Both the position numbers and the translations under genes were made by a program. Below the pieces are notes generated by a model, which did not search any database, was not told where the DNA came from, and saw nothing but the letters and a program-made list of their open reading frames with translations. From the NCBI GenBank assembly GCA_022419385.1, contig JAJUBI010000005.1:3472001-3536000 (forward strand): a stretch of DNA of 64,000 bases, given 5' to 3'. Shown one piece after another: positions 30,671-42,854 of the stretch; within the stretch, counting starts at the first letter, position 1, and every line of letters starts with the position of its first letter. The DNA is from Paraconiothyrium sp. Pb-2020. Lineage: Eukaryota > Ascomycota > Dothideomycetes > Pleosporales > Didymosphaeriaceae.

Positions 30671-33600
30671 ATGGATACGGCGACGGGCAATCAGGTATGT
30701 ACGCCGTTGCTGTGCAACTCCGCCGTCGCTCACAATGGAGTTGCAGACTTTCGCAAAGCCCTCGGGCTTGAAGCCACCTTCGAGGGTACCAACATTGTTC
30801 AAAGAAGATCCCACGTCGCCCACGAGTATATCACGCGCAACCGGTCTGAGCGAATTGACAGATGCCGCGCAAAACAGCCGCGGCGCCATGGGTCCACCGC
30901 TTCACGGAAGCATCAAACACAAACCGAGTGGTCGTAAGCTTGCTCTTGCATGTTTTCGACCGAAACCTGACGAATGCAGTTCCTGAACCGGATTCGAAGC
31001 AGCGGAAGACACTCGCTGAACGCGCTGGCGAAACGTTCGGCTCGAAGATCGCAGCACCTCAAATTTCGCGTCCGAACAACAATGCCGGGAAACACGCCGT
31101 CAGCAATGGCAGTCGCGGCTTTTCGAATTCTCTTTCACGTTCTGCATCGACCAGGACATCGAAGCACAAGACCGCAAGCTCGAGCAACAGCATCGGCCAT
31201 AGTTCAAGAGCAGCTAGCGCGAACCCTGCGAGACCAAAGTCATCTTACGGCAATCACAACCGTAGCAGGTCGCAATTCCAACGCCCTGCGACTTCAATGG
31301 CGCAGCATGAACCAGAATCCGATCCCCAAGGTGGGCACCCATTTTCATATTCTACAAACCTCAAAGGGAGCCTGGGTATGCTCCATGTGCAGAAGAATGG
31401 ATCACGAGGATCCGAAAACCGCATGTATTCCCTCAATGTACCTCGGGAGCGACCTCGACTGTCGGCACAGCGGTCTATCTCATCTCCTGCAACTCTACGT
31501 CCACAGGATTCATTGCCAGACGAACCTGCCGATACCGACTGCGACGGTATCTTGAAAGGCTTTGGAGCGCTCACATTGGGAGCTCCGAGCGATCAAGGTC
31601 GTGAAAGTCGTATGGGACGTGGCACAAATGTCGGCAAGAACCTGGACCTTTCTTATCCGTCTCAAATCCCTCGGCATACGCCTATTCGGGCTATGCTACC
31701 CCCTCCTCTACCAGTAATCAAGTCTCCAAGAAGGCCCCGGACCCCAAGAACACCGTACCTGAACAAGTATACTAACGACCGTGTTCCAGTCTTCGATGAT
31801 GACCGCGTAGCCTCACTCGAAGCTCAGTTCGTAGCATGGAAGGAACAAATGCAAATCGACATGGATAAGCAGTCCAAAGTTCAGGAGAGCGTCAAACTCT
31901 ACGAAACTAAAAGTAAGTGCAAGACTAACCATACTAAGGCCTCGCTCAACTCAGAGTGGAGGCTGGTTCCGCACTGTTGCTGACTCAAATCACCAGCTGC
32001 TGCGTTGGAAGACAGCATCACCGAATATAAAAGGTTACTAGAAGAGTACAAAACCAACGTAGCCGATTTGAAGAGTCTCAACTCGACAATCACAATGGAA
32101 CTAGAAAACGTAAAGCGAAGTCACACATATGAAGTAGACGACATCCGACGGAAGTACCAGAATGACATCCAGGATATCTGTGACCGACATAAGAGAGAGG
32201 CTGAGCGTTCACGCGACGAGAACAAAGACATCGCGAAAAAGATAGAGAGAGAACTCAAAGCCGAGATTGAGAGGCTCCTCAAATCGCACAAAGATGAGCT
32301 GCAAACGTTGGAGAAAACGCTGAAGGCAGAGTTAGAAGAAGAGCGCAGCAAGAGACAGCGAGAAAGGCACGACGTGCAGAAAGAGTTCGATTCAGAGCTT
32401 AGGACTGCGAAACTCGAAGCTGATACGAAAGAACGCGAGAACCAGCTGCTACAGGGCGAGTTGACCAACACCAAATCCGAACTTGACCGAGAGAGGATGT
32501 TGAAGAATGCTTTGCAAGGTCAATTGACCGACGCCACTACCAACAATCTAGTGCTGGAGGCGTCAAACAAGGCCATGAAGGAGAAGGTTGACTTCCTAGA
32601 GTCGGATAGTCAAGCACAATCTTCAGCGTACAACGAATTGCATCGCCGGATGCAAGAAGCTTTCGCCATCGCCGAAGCAGCCCAAGAGAAACTACGTCAG
32701 GAAGAGACCTTACGACGCAAGCTCCACAACCAAGTCCAAGAGCTAAAAGGGAACATTAGAGTCATGTGCCGTGTACGCCCTACCCACGATTCTGAGATCA
32801 ATCCCGCGAAGATTGGTTTCCCTGATGCAGACACCGACAGTAAAGAGGTTGCGGTGCACGGGCCTGAAAAGACCAGCGCGATGGGCACAGATATTACTCA
32901 AACATACGCCTACGCCTTCGATCGCGTGTTCAGTCCTACATCGCAGAATGCAGAAGTTTTTGAAGAAATTAGCCAACTAGTACAGAGCGCGTTAGACGGT
33001 TACAACGTGTGCATCTTCTGCTACGGACAAACAGGTTCTGGAAAGACCTACACCATGTCTTCTGCCGACGGTATGATTCCTCGCGCCACAGCACAGATCT
33101 ATGCCGAAGCCACGCGTCTGCAAGAGAAGGGCTGGCAGTACAAGATGGAGGGTTCCTTCGTCGAAGTCTACAACGAAACATATAACGACTTACTCGGCCG
33201 CTCCGAAGACCTTGACAAAAAGAAGATCGAAGTGCGCCACGATGCCGCAAAGAAGCAGACTACGCTGGAGAATGCGGTGTCCGTGCCCCTAGACGGACCA
33301 GACCGCGTAGAAGAAATCCTGCAACGAGCCGACAAGAACAGGACGGTCGCAGCAACGAAGGCCAACATGCGGTCTTCCCGCTCTCATTCAGTCTTCATAC
33401 TCAAGCTCGTGGGTGAGAACAGCGTTACAGGCGAGCGCAGCGAGGGCACCCTCAACCTCGTTGATCTCGCTGGCTCGGAGCGTCTCGACCACAGCAAAGC
33501 CGAGGGTGCGCGACTCAAGGAGACACAGAATATCAACAAGAGTCTCAGTTGTCTGGGTGACGTCATCAATGCACTGGGGTCGTCGAAGGAGGGCAGTCAT

Positions 33601-33849
33601 ATTCCGTATAGGAATTCGAGAGTAAGTCTATCCTCCAAGAAAAGTTGGATGCTAGAAATGCTAACAGGGTAATAGCTCACTTATCTTCTGCAATACTCGC
33701 TCGGAGGTAATAGTAAGACGCTCATGTTCGTTATGGTGTCCCCGTTGCAGGCGCATCTCCAGGAAACGATTACGAGTTTGAAGTTCGCGACAAAGGTGCA
33801 CAATACGCATATTGGAACGGCGAAGAAGCAGACGAAGGCGAGCGGGTAG
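30671..33849 (+). CDS. kinesin-14, C-terminal motor (Kar3/KlpA type)
   Basis: Minus-end-directed microtubule motor of the mitotic spindle. Inferred exons are 30671..30694, 30747..30933, 30980..31912, 31997..33621 and 33676..33849, about 980 aa. The N-terminal ~390 residues are basic and Ser/Arg-rich, starting after FAKPSGLKPPSR, fitting the microtubule-binding tail of this class. A long coiled coil follows (32000-32750, Glu/Lys/Leu heptads). The neck and motor are C-terminal: GNIRVMCRVRP, P-loop GQTGSGKT, switch I NMRSSRSHSVF, switch II LVDLAGSER and the SLSCLGDVINAL helix. The motor ends in a short basic tail. The motor after the coiled coil defines kinesin-14. The first exon is least certain; ATG 30735 is an alternative start in the same frame. 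Confidence 0.93.
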
Positions 33850-35553
33850 AGACCTGGCATTGGAATCGGGTCTGGCGTTGGTGTAATTGTGAATTTGACT
33901 ATACTTGGTGGCGCCACCGTGGCGACTATATGAAGTGTTCAGGTCGCCTGTGCGCATTGGCTCGTGGAGAGTTGCACTGGATGGATTAGCAGGGCTGCAC
34001 GGTGTAAATGGCGTTAGTGTAGCGCTTCGGCGAGCGGTGATACTTGCTTGCCATTATGAATTTGGGATAAGACACCTTTGGAAGAATCTACAAGGGCGCA
34101 CTGCCTTTTCATCATTTGCTGTTTATGACGCTTGTTGCTTGAGTAATAAGTAACTTGACGGTATGAATGCATACGATTTCTAAGTGTTCGAGTGAGTGAA
34201 GAGAACGAATTGGACATACAGGCAGAACAGCCGGCGATGATGATAGATTGGTAGAGGTGGAGCCTGCTTGTCTGCTAACAATGCCTCTAGTAGTGCTTGG
34301 GGGCAGGGACTCTCCAACCATACTCGAGAAGAAGCAAATCTAGTGATATTCGGAAAAGAATCGGTCCATTGTCCTTAGGTACAAGCCTGCTACTGCAAGC
34401 TTTTCGGAATACGCAACCTCGCCAATACGACGAGTTGAACAGCTGGAAAGATGGTCAAGTCTAGACTCATTTGATTGAATGCCTAATCGCCGATCTAGCT
34501 AGGTCAATGACATACGTCTCGTACGGCTTAGCAAAGTGAGGCCCATCAGGTGCTGACGCACTGTTTGCCTATGATGTCTAGATTGACATAATGTCTAGAT
34601 TGCTTAGTGCTACCGTCGGTAAGCAACTTCTGCTCTCATTTGAAGCACAAGCACATGAGTACAGGTCTACTGCAAGTCATGTGCATTCACCCGCTCACGT
34701 AATCAGGCTTGTCTGCATTCATGTATAGAATGGGATCATGTGGCTTGAGGTCAGTACATTTCAAACCATTGAAAGGTTCCTGTGGATCATGTGCCATTTC
34801 AAATCGTTGGCTTATCTGCAACGGGCAACCGATGTTTACATCCAAAAATTGCGTAGGAGACCGTAATTTGCCAGCCCACTGCATAATCCTTCCCGAACCT
34901 TAAACGATAGATCCATCTACAGTGTCATTTCGTACAAATCTCAAAAGTTATTTTGCAGGCAAGCTGAAAAAGGAAAGGTATGAACAATCAGAAGCAGTTC
35001 GAACCCTCCTTTACACCAGACGCAGTGGTGATCCTTGACCTCGGGCTTTACTGCACAACCATTTTTATTTATCAAGATTATGTTTACTTCCTCGACATAG
35101 AGTGTGACTTCGGGAGGAAATTCTGCCGAGCTGCTCGTCATCATCACGGGCAGACCTGCCTCACCAGGATCCTTCAAGCCTGTGGGTCCAACCGTAACCA
35201 TTTCCCTGCGCAATCGCACGCACGTTTGCCTTGTTGTCGAAGCATACTCCTCTAATTGGTTCACTTCCAGACGTAGATGCGCGCATAGCATGCGAGAAGG
35301 CACGCAGTATGTCCTAATGTCCCCGCCTCATGGTGAGGCAACAAGCTTTTAAATCGGTCAAGCCGCCAACATCGCTTCAATGGTCTATACACACATCAAT
35401 CTCTGTGATTTGTGCCGTCTTGACTATTCTCCTAAGAACTTGGAGCATCGCAATTCTAGATCTCTCTGGGATTACAGTGTCTTTTCGCGACAACCATCCA
35501 CGGATTCTCCTATAACCGTATCGTCACTCGGACTTTTCGATCCAGCCCTACCT
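33850..35553. other. gene-poor stretch
   Basis: No convincing ORF. A short direct repeat (atgtctagattg) occurs near 34575 and 34593. Nothing else was recognised. Confidence 0.4.
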
Positions 35554-35951
35554 ATGTCCTCATCCTCTCTACCCTTCAGCATGCCGGAAGACAACGACCT
35601 GTACGCGATCGGCGCGCAATTTCCCAGTGACTCAGACAATACTTCTACCAAAGAAGACAAAAGAGACTTCGCCACCAACAGCACGAACGGTGTGGCTGGT
35701 AAGCCTTCTACTGCTACCGCATCCATCTTAGGCGAAGTGACAGCGCCTCCACCGACTGAATTTCGCTCCGTACAAGAGATCACCAACACCAACGGTCAGT
35801 ACCTTCCATGGATTTAGGAACTAAGCTTAGTATCACAGGAACGCTCGACTTAGCTCTTCGTTACTCTACGAGTCGCTCTAGCTCCATGGTTGTCCTTGCA
35901 GGCGATAATGGCAACAACGACGATGAGAGTGGTAAGAAGCGCGGAGGATGA
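35554..35951 (+). CDS. small acidic hypothetical protein, 96 aa
   Basis: I do not recognise it. Exons 35554..35794 and 35902..35951 join across a GT..AG intron with TTGCAG acceptor. The product is rich in Ser, Asn, Asp and Thr (EDNDLYAIGAQFPSDSDN, then GDNGNNDDESGKK), with no signal peptide or membrane segment, and is probably disordered. Frame continuity across the intron to a clean stop is the main support. The frame is open further upstream, so a longer start is possible. Confidence 0.4.
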
Positions 35952-36142
35952 TTATCGTGAGGAATCATGGAAAGGTTTCGCAGTAGCCTTACATAGCAGA
36001 ATATGAGCATTGAGTTTCCTTCGTGTTGAATAGTTTATGATTGAGAGTGACGTGTATAAAGCGTGCGAGGCCGGAAGTAGGCTTTGCTGTAGAAAACTCG
36101 ACCGGTATTATGGCGAGCTCCTCTATCCCAGCCGCGTTGCCT

Positions 36143-36438
36143 GCCTGACAATCTTCTAGCGCGACGTCTTTAGATCCTTTCACCGTGTTTCTTTCGCGGA
36201 TATCGAAGAATTTATGTGGACACTTCAACATGGTGTCACTGGAATCTGGTACCAAAAGCCTAAACGCTTATATCGCACCGACTTTGAAGAGCACAAGTGG
36301 GCTCTGCAACATGGTGCCGTCAATTTGTGGAACCGGAAACCGTTCGAAACGTTCGTCTTCCTTTTAGAACATACTGCAACTCTCTTTCGCGCTCGAAGCA
36401 CATCCAAAGACGACGTTGAAAATTCTAGCCTAAATTAA
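36143..36438 (+). pseudogene. possible gene fragment with an internal duplicate
   Basis: A protein-like frame runs from after a TAG near 36160 to a stop at 36438. It contains EEFMWTLQHGVTGIWYQKPK followed by EEHKWALQHGAVNLWNRKPF, two related ~25-residue copies. A Leu/Phe-rich segment (FETFVFLLEHTATLF) follows. No start codon precedes the first copy apart from an internal ATG at 36214, and no reliable splice partner is visible. It could be an exon of a small gene or a relic. The family was not recognised. Confidence 0.3.
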
Positions 36439-38313
36439 GTGCGTGAATAATGTTCATTGTCCTCCATGATTTACCAGACTCCAAGTCTCTTAGAACCATG
36501 GATTTCTACATTGTCACCTCCACTACGTTTCTTTACTGCTCGCATCGAGTGTGCTCGTGAACATTCATCGGCCTCGCAAAAGTCGCATCAGCCTCGACTG
36601 CTCAAAGCTTTAGCACTCCTACTAGGAGCTCGTTTCTCATGAGGATTTACAATAATGAATAGTTTTAAATAGAGGAGAAGGTAGCGTATACGGTCTACTT
36701 TCGGCTCCTGCTAATAAAGAATATTAATATTAGTTACCGTGGTTGTGGTGTCGCAGCGTCAAGTTGGGGCTATCCCTCATGAAAAACGAGCTCCTCGTAA
36801 AGTTGGCAACATCCTCCAGGCATCTGTTTGCAGGCTCATACCATTCGCGTCTTATGTAACAATAAGCTAGCCTCAGCCACGTCCAACGTCCGGTGATTAA
36901 CAGTGAACGCACTGTGATACGATATATCCGGCCACACAGTAAAGATCTGCACAGCGTCTATCCTAAACATCGACGCATGGTAAATCTTCCATAGGCGGCT
37001 TTATTCTGCAAGAGACTGTACATTATTATGCTGAAGCGCATAGTTTCAGTCTCCGAAGGTGAATATTGAACGTACGTCACGTGCAAATTCGACTAGAGTT
37101 CATTCACTCTGAGCTGCTCCTGCGCGCTATATGCATTTCCCAGGCCGCTTCCCTCAAGTATATTCATGCAGCGGATACTTCAAATAATTACATACTCACT
37201 GATTCATAGAGAACAAGAATCTGGCCAAACAAGGACATACTCTTCTGACAGAAGTAGTTTGCAAGTGGGACCGCAAACTTGTAATGTATACAACCAGCAT
37301 AAAGGGTAGGAGTGTAAGGCAGCTATCTAGGGCACATATGAGAGTCCATAGGGAGAGGCCATGGGAAAAGGCTTCCCGCAACGACTCTCAACAGATACAC
37401 TGTGTGGCCACGATAGGTAGATCACCACAATGCAGACAAAAACCGACCACGATCCACTTATTAAGCTCTCTACGCGCCCGGCCAGCAATCCCAGGTCCTC
37501 GGAACCGGGTCCTTAGAGCCAATGGCGCCTGAGAATGACCCTTCTCTTTGTTCTTTGTATGCCCCACTTCAGATCATGAGCCGTAAACACGAAGCGTAGG
37601 AACCTATCAGTCTCTTCAAGCCTCCAACCATACGATCCAGCGATCATGTACTAAGACTCTGGCGTGTTAGTCGAGAAGCGAGGCGTATCAGGCGCTGGTC
37701 AGCTGTTGCGCGGAGTAACTTGAAGTGGCCTTAGGCTCTTACTCACTTGTCGGCCGCACTAATCGGAGCCGCCCCTAGAACTTCGAGCTTGCTTTGATTG
37801 GGTGTCCGGTAACGTTGCCGGAGGGCTCTCACCGCAAGACTGTGCCATCGAGAGCATTAGCGGAAGTGGGCTCCGACCGATGAAGCGCAATGTCACTTAA
37901 TTGCACAGGACCCAAGCGATTCATGTGAGGAGTGTGTGGTCAGGCCTTCATATCAAGTGTGGATGGATTAATTCATGCCTGTGTCTGTAGTTTTACTTGG
38001 GGACCGAAGAGCATTGTCTGAAGTATATTCCATCTCCTGGATTCGTTAATCAAAGCCACCATTTCAAAAGAGCTGTCTAGTCAGCTTGCCTTCGGCACCG
38101 AAAGCGCGGTTGGCCAGCAATCCCGGCGCGTAGTCGGTCGAAGACATACGCCCTACCCCTTGGGAAGGAATGGTTTAAATAGCCAGTAGATCCAGATGCA
38201 GTCTTCCTTGATCTACACAGGGTATAATTTTGTGCTTAACGTCATTGTCTAACTGATCGTCACTATCAGCCTTCTGTTCAAGATCATTCCACCAAAGTTC
38301 CTTATCTTTCAAC
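36439..38313. other. gene-poor stretch
   Basis: No supportable gene. Base composition is AT-rich around 36650-36740. Two sites share ggccagcaatccc (near 37480 and 38110), too short to call a repeat family. Confidence 0.35.
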
Positions 38314-38544
38314 ATGTCTGAAGTCAACAATCCCACTGCCACATCCGGTGGAAAACCAGCTACTCAACCAAACCATGCTGCCAAATCTGCGAGCGAACAT
38401 AATCTTCCTAACAACAGCACCAACAGCAATGTTAATCAGGTTTCTTCTGAGACCGCGCCCAAAACTGGCGATAACACATTGGCCCCACCGTCAGAACATG
38501 CTAGACAATTGGAGGGAGAGATAATTGACACCAATGTTAAGTAA
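38314..38544 (+). CDS. small hypothetical protein, 76 aa
   Basis: A short frame rich in Asn, Ser, Pro, Thr and Ala (NNPTATSGGKPATQPNHAAK), ending in IIDTNVK and a TAA stop. It is likely disordered with no signal peptide. A pyrimidine/A-rich leader just upstream of the ATG (ttcaacatg context) makes translation plausible. I have no homologue in mind and it may be chance. Confidence 0.3.
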   Translation: MSEVNNPTATSGGKPATQPNHAAKSASEHNLPNNSTNSNVNQVSSETAPKTGDNTLAPPSEHARQLEGEIIDTNVK

Positions 38545-39517
38545 TTGCTCACCTCACTAAGTAGTCGACTAATCAAGAACACAGGCTCTTTCGAGATCCT
38601 TCTGTACTCCTTCCCGAGCAGGTCAAGCTCCATGGAGGTCCTGATTGGCTATGAGAGTGAAAGTGACAGACAAATTAGTGAAAATTAAAAAGACGGGTAG
38701 CGGTCTCTTGTGGTCTTGTAGGCCTATGTGGTACTTGTTTAATGTACGTTGGCCAACATCTTTTGGCGTGCCTGGCGTCAATGCATCGTACCGCGATGAT
38801 AGAAGCCATAGTAAACATCAAGGAACCCGATAGTCTTAGTTTTGAACTTTTTTTTTAATCCGTCATCTCTTTGTGCAAATTTGATGTCTTGCATGCAACT
38901 ACAGGTTCACTGGGGCTGTCGTGATTAAGCATTGCAGCGCTTTGTTGACATAACGCTCCCGCTCGAGGTTCGCACCTTAGAAGTGGTGCAGTATGGGATC
39001 TCCATAGTAATTCGGGTCATCGCTGCGCCATTAGTAGCACATCGGATAGAAAGGAAGAAAATCATCAGGGAGGTCATCATAATTATCTATAATGTAGCTG
39101 CGATGGTGTTAGCATTCACGGGATGCCGTTCACGTAAGTACAGCGTGGGACCTCCGGGATAATCTGGGTCATCGGTGCGCTACTCGTTGTGATTCGAGTA
39201 TGAAGAGGATACACTTTCGTGGAGGTGATCGCACTTGCCCCCTGTTGTAGCGTGACGGAGTTTAGGGTATTAAGTCCGTTGTTCTAGGAAACGAACACCA
39301 TTTGGTAGGCTACTTCTATAGTATACCTAGTCAGAAGTGGGGCCCTCGAAAGTCAGAACTATACCTCAAAAAGTTATTAACATGTATGCCTTACAAATCT
39401 GCGTCGACAGATATGCATGAACACTACATACAAATGCGAAAAAGTTCTCGGGATTCTGGGATCGATACCTCATCGTGTTAGAACATACTTATCGCATCGC
39501 AATAACCACGCAAAGCC
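38545..39517. other. gene-poor stretch upstream of the oxidoreductase
   Basis: No gene. A diverged direct repeat around gggtcatcgctgcgcc (39013) and gggtcatcggtgcgct (39166) is visible, with related flanks. Confidence 0.35.
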
Positions 39518-40761
39518 ATGGCGTCTACTCAAGTACCCCCTACAACCTACCGCGCCTACCACAGAACCTCCGGCCCCCTCCCACAATCCATCGAACTCCA
39601 TACCGAGCCCCTTCCCCAGCAACTCTCCCCCCATGAAGTCCTCATCCGCGTGAAAGCGGTCTCCCCAAACTACCGCGACATCGCCATGCTCAACGGTCAT
39701 TACCCCACCGACCACGAAAACGCCGGGCGACCCTGCTCAGACTGCGCCGGCGAAGTAGCTGCCATAGGAGGCGCGGTGAAGAACTTCAAGGTGGGCGATC
39801 GAGTGAGTCCGTCTTTTAACTTGGACGATCTGGATGGAAAGCAGAGGGATGGGGAGGTGAGGACGTTGGGGGGAAGTGTTACGGGGCAGGCGGCGGGGCC
39901 GGGGGTGCTGAGTGAGTATGTGGTTTTTGAAGAAGGGGTGTTGGTAAGGTTACCGGGGTATTTGTCTTGGGAAGAGGTATGTTAGATTGATGACGTACAG
40001 CCATAAGTAGAGGCTGGGAATTAAGGGCCTAATGCGTACAGGCGTCTACACTTCCTTGCGCAGGCGTCACCGCGTGGACGGCGCTGGGACGTCCGAAAGA
40101 ATTCGAGCCGGATACTGCTGTGCTGCTTCAAGGTGAGCTGTTCTTATGATTCATATCTGTAGATCTTGACGTCTTTTAGGTACGGGCGGCGTCTCCATGT
40201 TCGCCCTCCTCATCTGCATAGCCGCCAATATTACACCTATTATAAGCTCGTCCTCCGACACCAAACTCTCCAGCATCTCTGCCCTCAGTCCACTCATCAA
40301 AGGCTTCAATTACAAGACGCATCCTGACCAAGCTGCGCAAGTGAAACAGCTCACTACCGGAAAAGGCGTGGACATAGTGATAAACAACACGGGTGCCGCC
40401 TCCCTGCTCGCTGACCTCGAAAGCTTAAGGAACAGGCATGGAATCGTTTCTTTGGTAGGTATGCTGGATGGTCAGAAGGCAGAGTGGGATCCGAATGCGC
40501 TGATGTTGGTCATGAAGAAGTTGGCCAGGATACAGTGAGTTTTTACACGCGTAAATTGTTATTCGGCGACGCTGACATTGGATTAGAGGAGTGAGGGTAG
40601 GTTCGAAGGTGGACTTTCAGGATCTGGTTCGATTTCTGGAAGAGAAGGAGGTGAAACTGGGGCCTTTGATTGATCGGACGTTTGGTTTCGGTGAAGCGAA
40701 AGAGGCATTCGAGTACTTGGAGTCGGGGAAACATGTTGGAAAGGTGATTATAAAGGTGTAA
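39518..40761 (+). CDS. MDR-superfamily NAD(P)H oxidoreductase, quinone oxidoreductase-like
   Basis: Exons 39518..39976, 40042..40132, 40180..40534 and 40587..40761 give 359 aa, the usual length for the medium-chain dehydrogenase/reductase superfamily. The GroES-like N-terminal domain is seen in HEVLIRVKAVSPNYRDIAML and CAGEVAAIGGAVKNFKVGDRV. The Asn-Tyr-Arg-Asp replaces the catalytic-zinc Cys region, and the four-Cys structural zinc lobe is absent, so a zinc-independent quinone-oxidoreductase-type enzyme is likely. The Rossmann segment has VLLQGTGGVSMFALLIC, and later DIVINNTGAASLLADLES. The C-terminus GFGEAKEAFEYLESGKHVGK is typical. The substrate is unknown. All four exons join in frame. 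Confidence 0.88.
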
Positions 40762-40886
40762 TATAACTGATATGAAGAATTTCTGACAGCTTTTACGAAC
40801 CATTAAGGTAATTTGAAGGTATAACGAAATAAGACACAAGTCTCCATTTCCGTCATAGTCATGTAACTCTTAAAGCTAGTCGTCCA

Positions 40887-42104
40887 TTATGAAGAGGAAG
40901 ACGAGACCGCCCCGGTTGACGTCTCCAAGCCGCTAGGGCTGGTCAAACTGGACACCGGGCTCAGTACACCCATCGTCGGCGTTAGAATGGCCTGAGTGAG
41001 ATTCTGGATCATGTGAACGCCAACTAGCGGCCGAGGATTCCTAACGGAGCCGCGTAAGCGACGGGAAACAGCACGATAGAGAAGAAGAGATACTCACCAC
41101 ATTAATTCCTCCACGACCACAAACTCCGCCTCCCCACCTATCTTGGTAACCGTGAACGTAGCTGTCTGACCCGGCCTCCTCGCAACTGCAGCCCTCGTGT
41201 AAGGCCAGTTGTCAGGAAGCTTACTCAACGCCGCCGTCGGCACAGCGGTAGCTCCCCCTCCCTCCCCTCCACCGGTCCTCGTCGCTGTGTTCATACTTGT
41301 TGTCTGATTTACCCCCAACCACGCCCACTGATTCACCATAAACGCAACGACCGGATCAAATCCCTCCGGCTGCATGCCCAACGGATCAATCACCAAATCC
41401 TTTGCAAAAGCTAGTAGATAATTAGACAGCGCGTACACGGAGGGTGAAGGAGAAGTGCAGAACCCCTTCACCGTCTTCTCGAAAGAGTCCCAGAGGTCGC
41501 GCGTGTGGGAGTCGACATCGGAGCATGCGCGGCAGTGGACTATCTGCACTTCCTCGCGCTCCTTGCGCCTTGTCGGGTCGCAGAAGATGTCGGTGAATTT
41601 CTTGTTGAGGTTAGACGCGGGTACGTTGTTGGGGAGTTCGTTCCAGAGCGTGGTTATGTTGCCGAACATGTCGGCGCAGACTTTGCCGGCTTCAAAGCAG
41701 TCCCTGGAATGATCGGCGTTGTTTGTAGTGGTGGAGGCCGCGTTCGACGTGGTAGATGTTGTTTTCTGTGGCGTGTTGACCGTTGTGCTGGGTATGCTGC
41801 TCGTGCTTGATGTCGTGCTTGATATCGTGCTTGATATCGTGCTCGATGCCCTGCTTGTAGCAGAGCTTGAAGAAGTGGTTTTGGTAGCAGCAAAACAGCT
41901 TATGGGTACGACCTGACCCGTACAATCGTTATTCTCGGTGGAAGAGGCGTCAATATCCCGTTTTTTCTGGGGTTTGACATGGTCACTGGATGTACGGCTA
42001 CCTACACTGACAAGCGTAGTGATGTTAGTCTTGAGCATAGTCTCCCACATATGTGCGCCAGCAACCATCGAAGTTACTATGAGAAAAGCGGATTGTAGCT
42101 GCAT
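40887..42104 (-). CDS. secreted Ser/Thr-rich protein, 336 or 386 aa
   Basis: The function is not recognised. The N-terminus MQLQSAFLIVTSMVAGAHMW fits a signal peptide. A Ser/Thr-rich linker (around residues 70-130, with repeated SSTIS units) is likely O-glycosylated. A Cys-containing domain follows (RDCFEAGKVCADMF, HCRACSDVDSHTRDLWDSF, GFCTSPSPSVYALSNYLL). Read straight, the frame stops at 41094. The last codons (ATG TGG TGA) overlap a strong GTGAGT donor at 41097; splicing to an acceptor at 41041 continues in frame to a stop at 40887, adding about 50 residues rich in Ser, Thr and Pro. I favour the spliced form (42104..41098, 41040..40887). No clear GPI-anchor tail was seen. Confidence 0.68.
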
Positions 42105-42854
42105 CTTGAAATAGTGAGCGATGAGTGCTTTGCCTACCCAAATGAAAAGAAAAACCAGCTAGGAAGTTGCAATCCTTTGGGGACGTAGTACTGTGTCTGT
42201 CAGATAGCAACAAACTCCGTCACTGTCACGCTGGTAGTCTTCCATGTGAATGCCCATCGATGTCACGACCCAGCGACGAGCGGCGTGTATGTGAAGAGCA
42301 AGGGCTTAGCCGCACGCATCGTAGGTGATACTGTGACGTGCTACGGCCCCTCTCTAAAGATGCTGCTCGGCACAAACATGTGCAGCCAGAGAGCAGTCCG
42401 CATCGCGTCCCCCTCACAGCTAAATTATTGGAACAAAGACAGTATGGTGATCAAACAAAATACCGAATATATTGACTGTCAGACCGCCGATGAGCAGGGA
42501 AGCATGCCCTATTCTCCCAAAAAGGTCGAACTGAAAACACTATGCGCGTGCAGCTATGAGAATGATGAGGTGATATAATGCAACTGGGGTATGATGAGAT
42601 ATTCGGGGGAAGAGGATTCGACGGAGGTGCATGAGAAAAGAGTACCCAATACATACAGCAGAAAGAAAAGGATGCTAAGTAGTAGACAAGGCATGAAGAG
42701 GCGAACATTACAAAGAGAATAATGAAGCCGTGATGCGAGGTATCACAACAGCAAGGGAAGACGAGACGAAACGAAGAAAGAAAACGAACCGAAACGCAAT
42801 GCAAGATGCAAAAGCCGCCCACCCACATCTCGTCTCACCGTCCTCGTCCAGTTC
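42105..42854. other. intergenic, no supportable gene
   Basis: A 110-aa plus-strand ORF at 42246-42578 has no recognisable features. The remainder is A/G-rich, probably 3' flank of the DUF1349-like gene. Confidence 0.4.
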
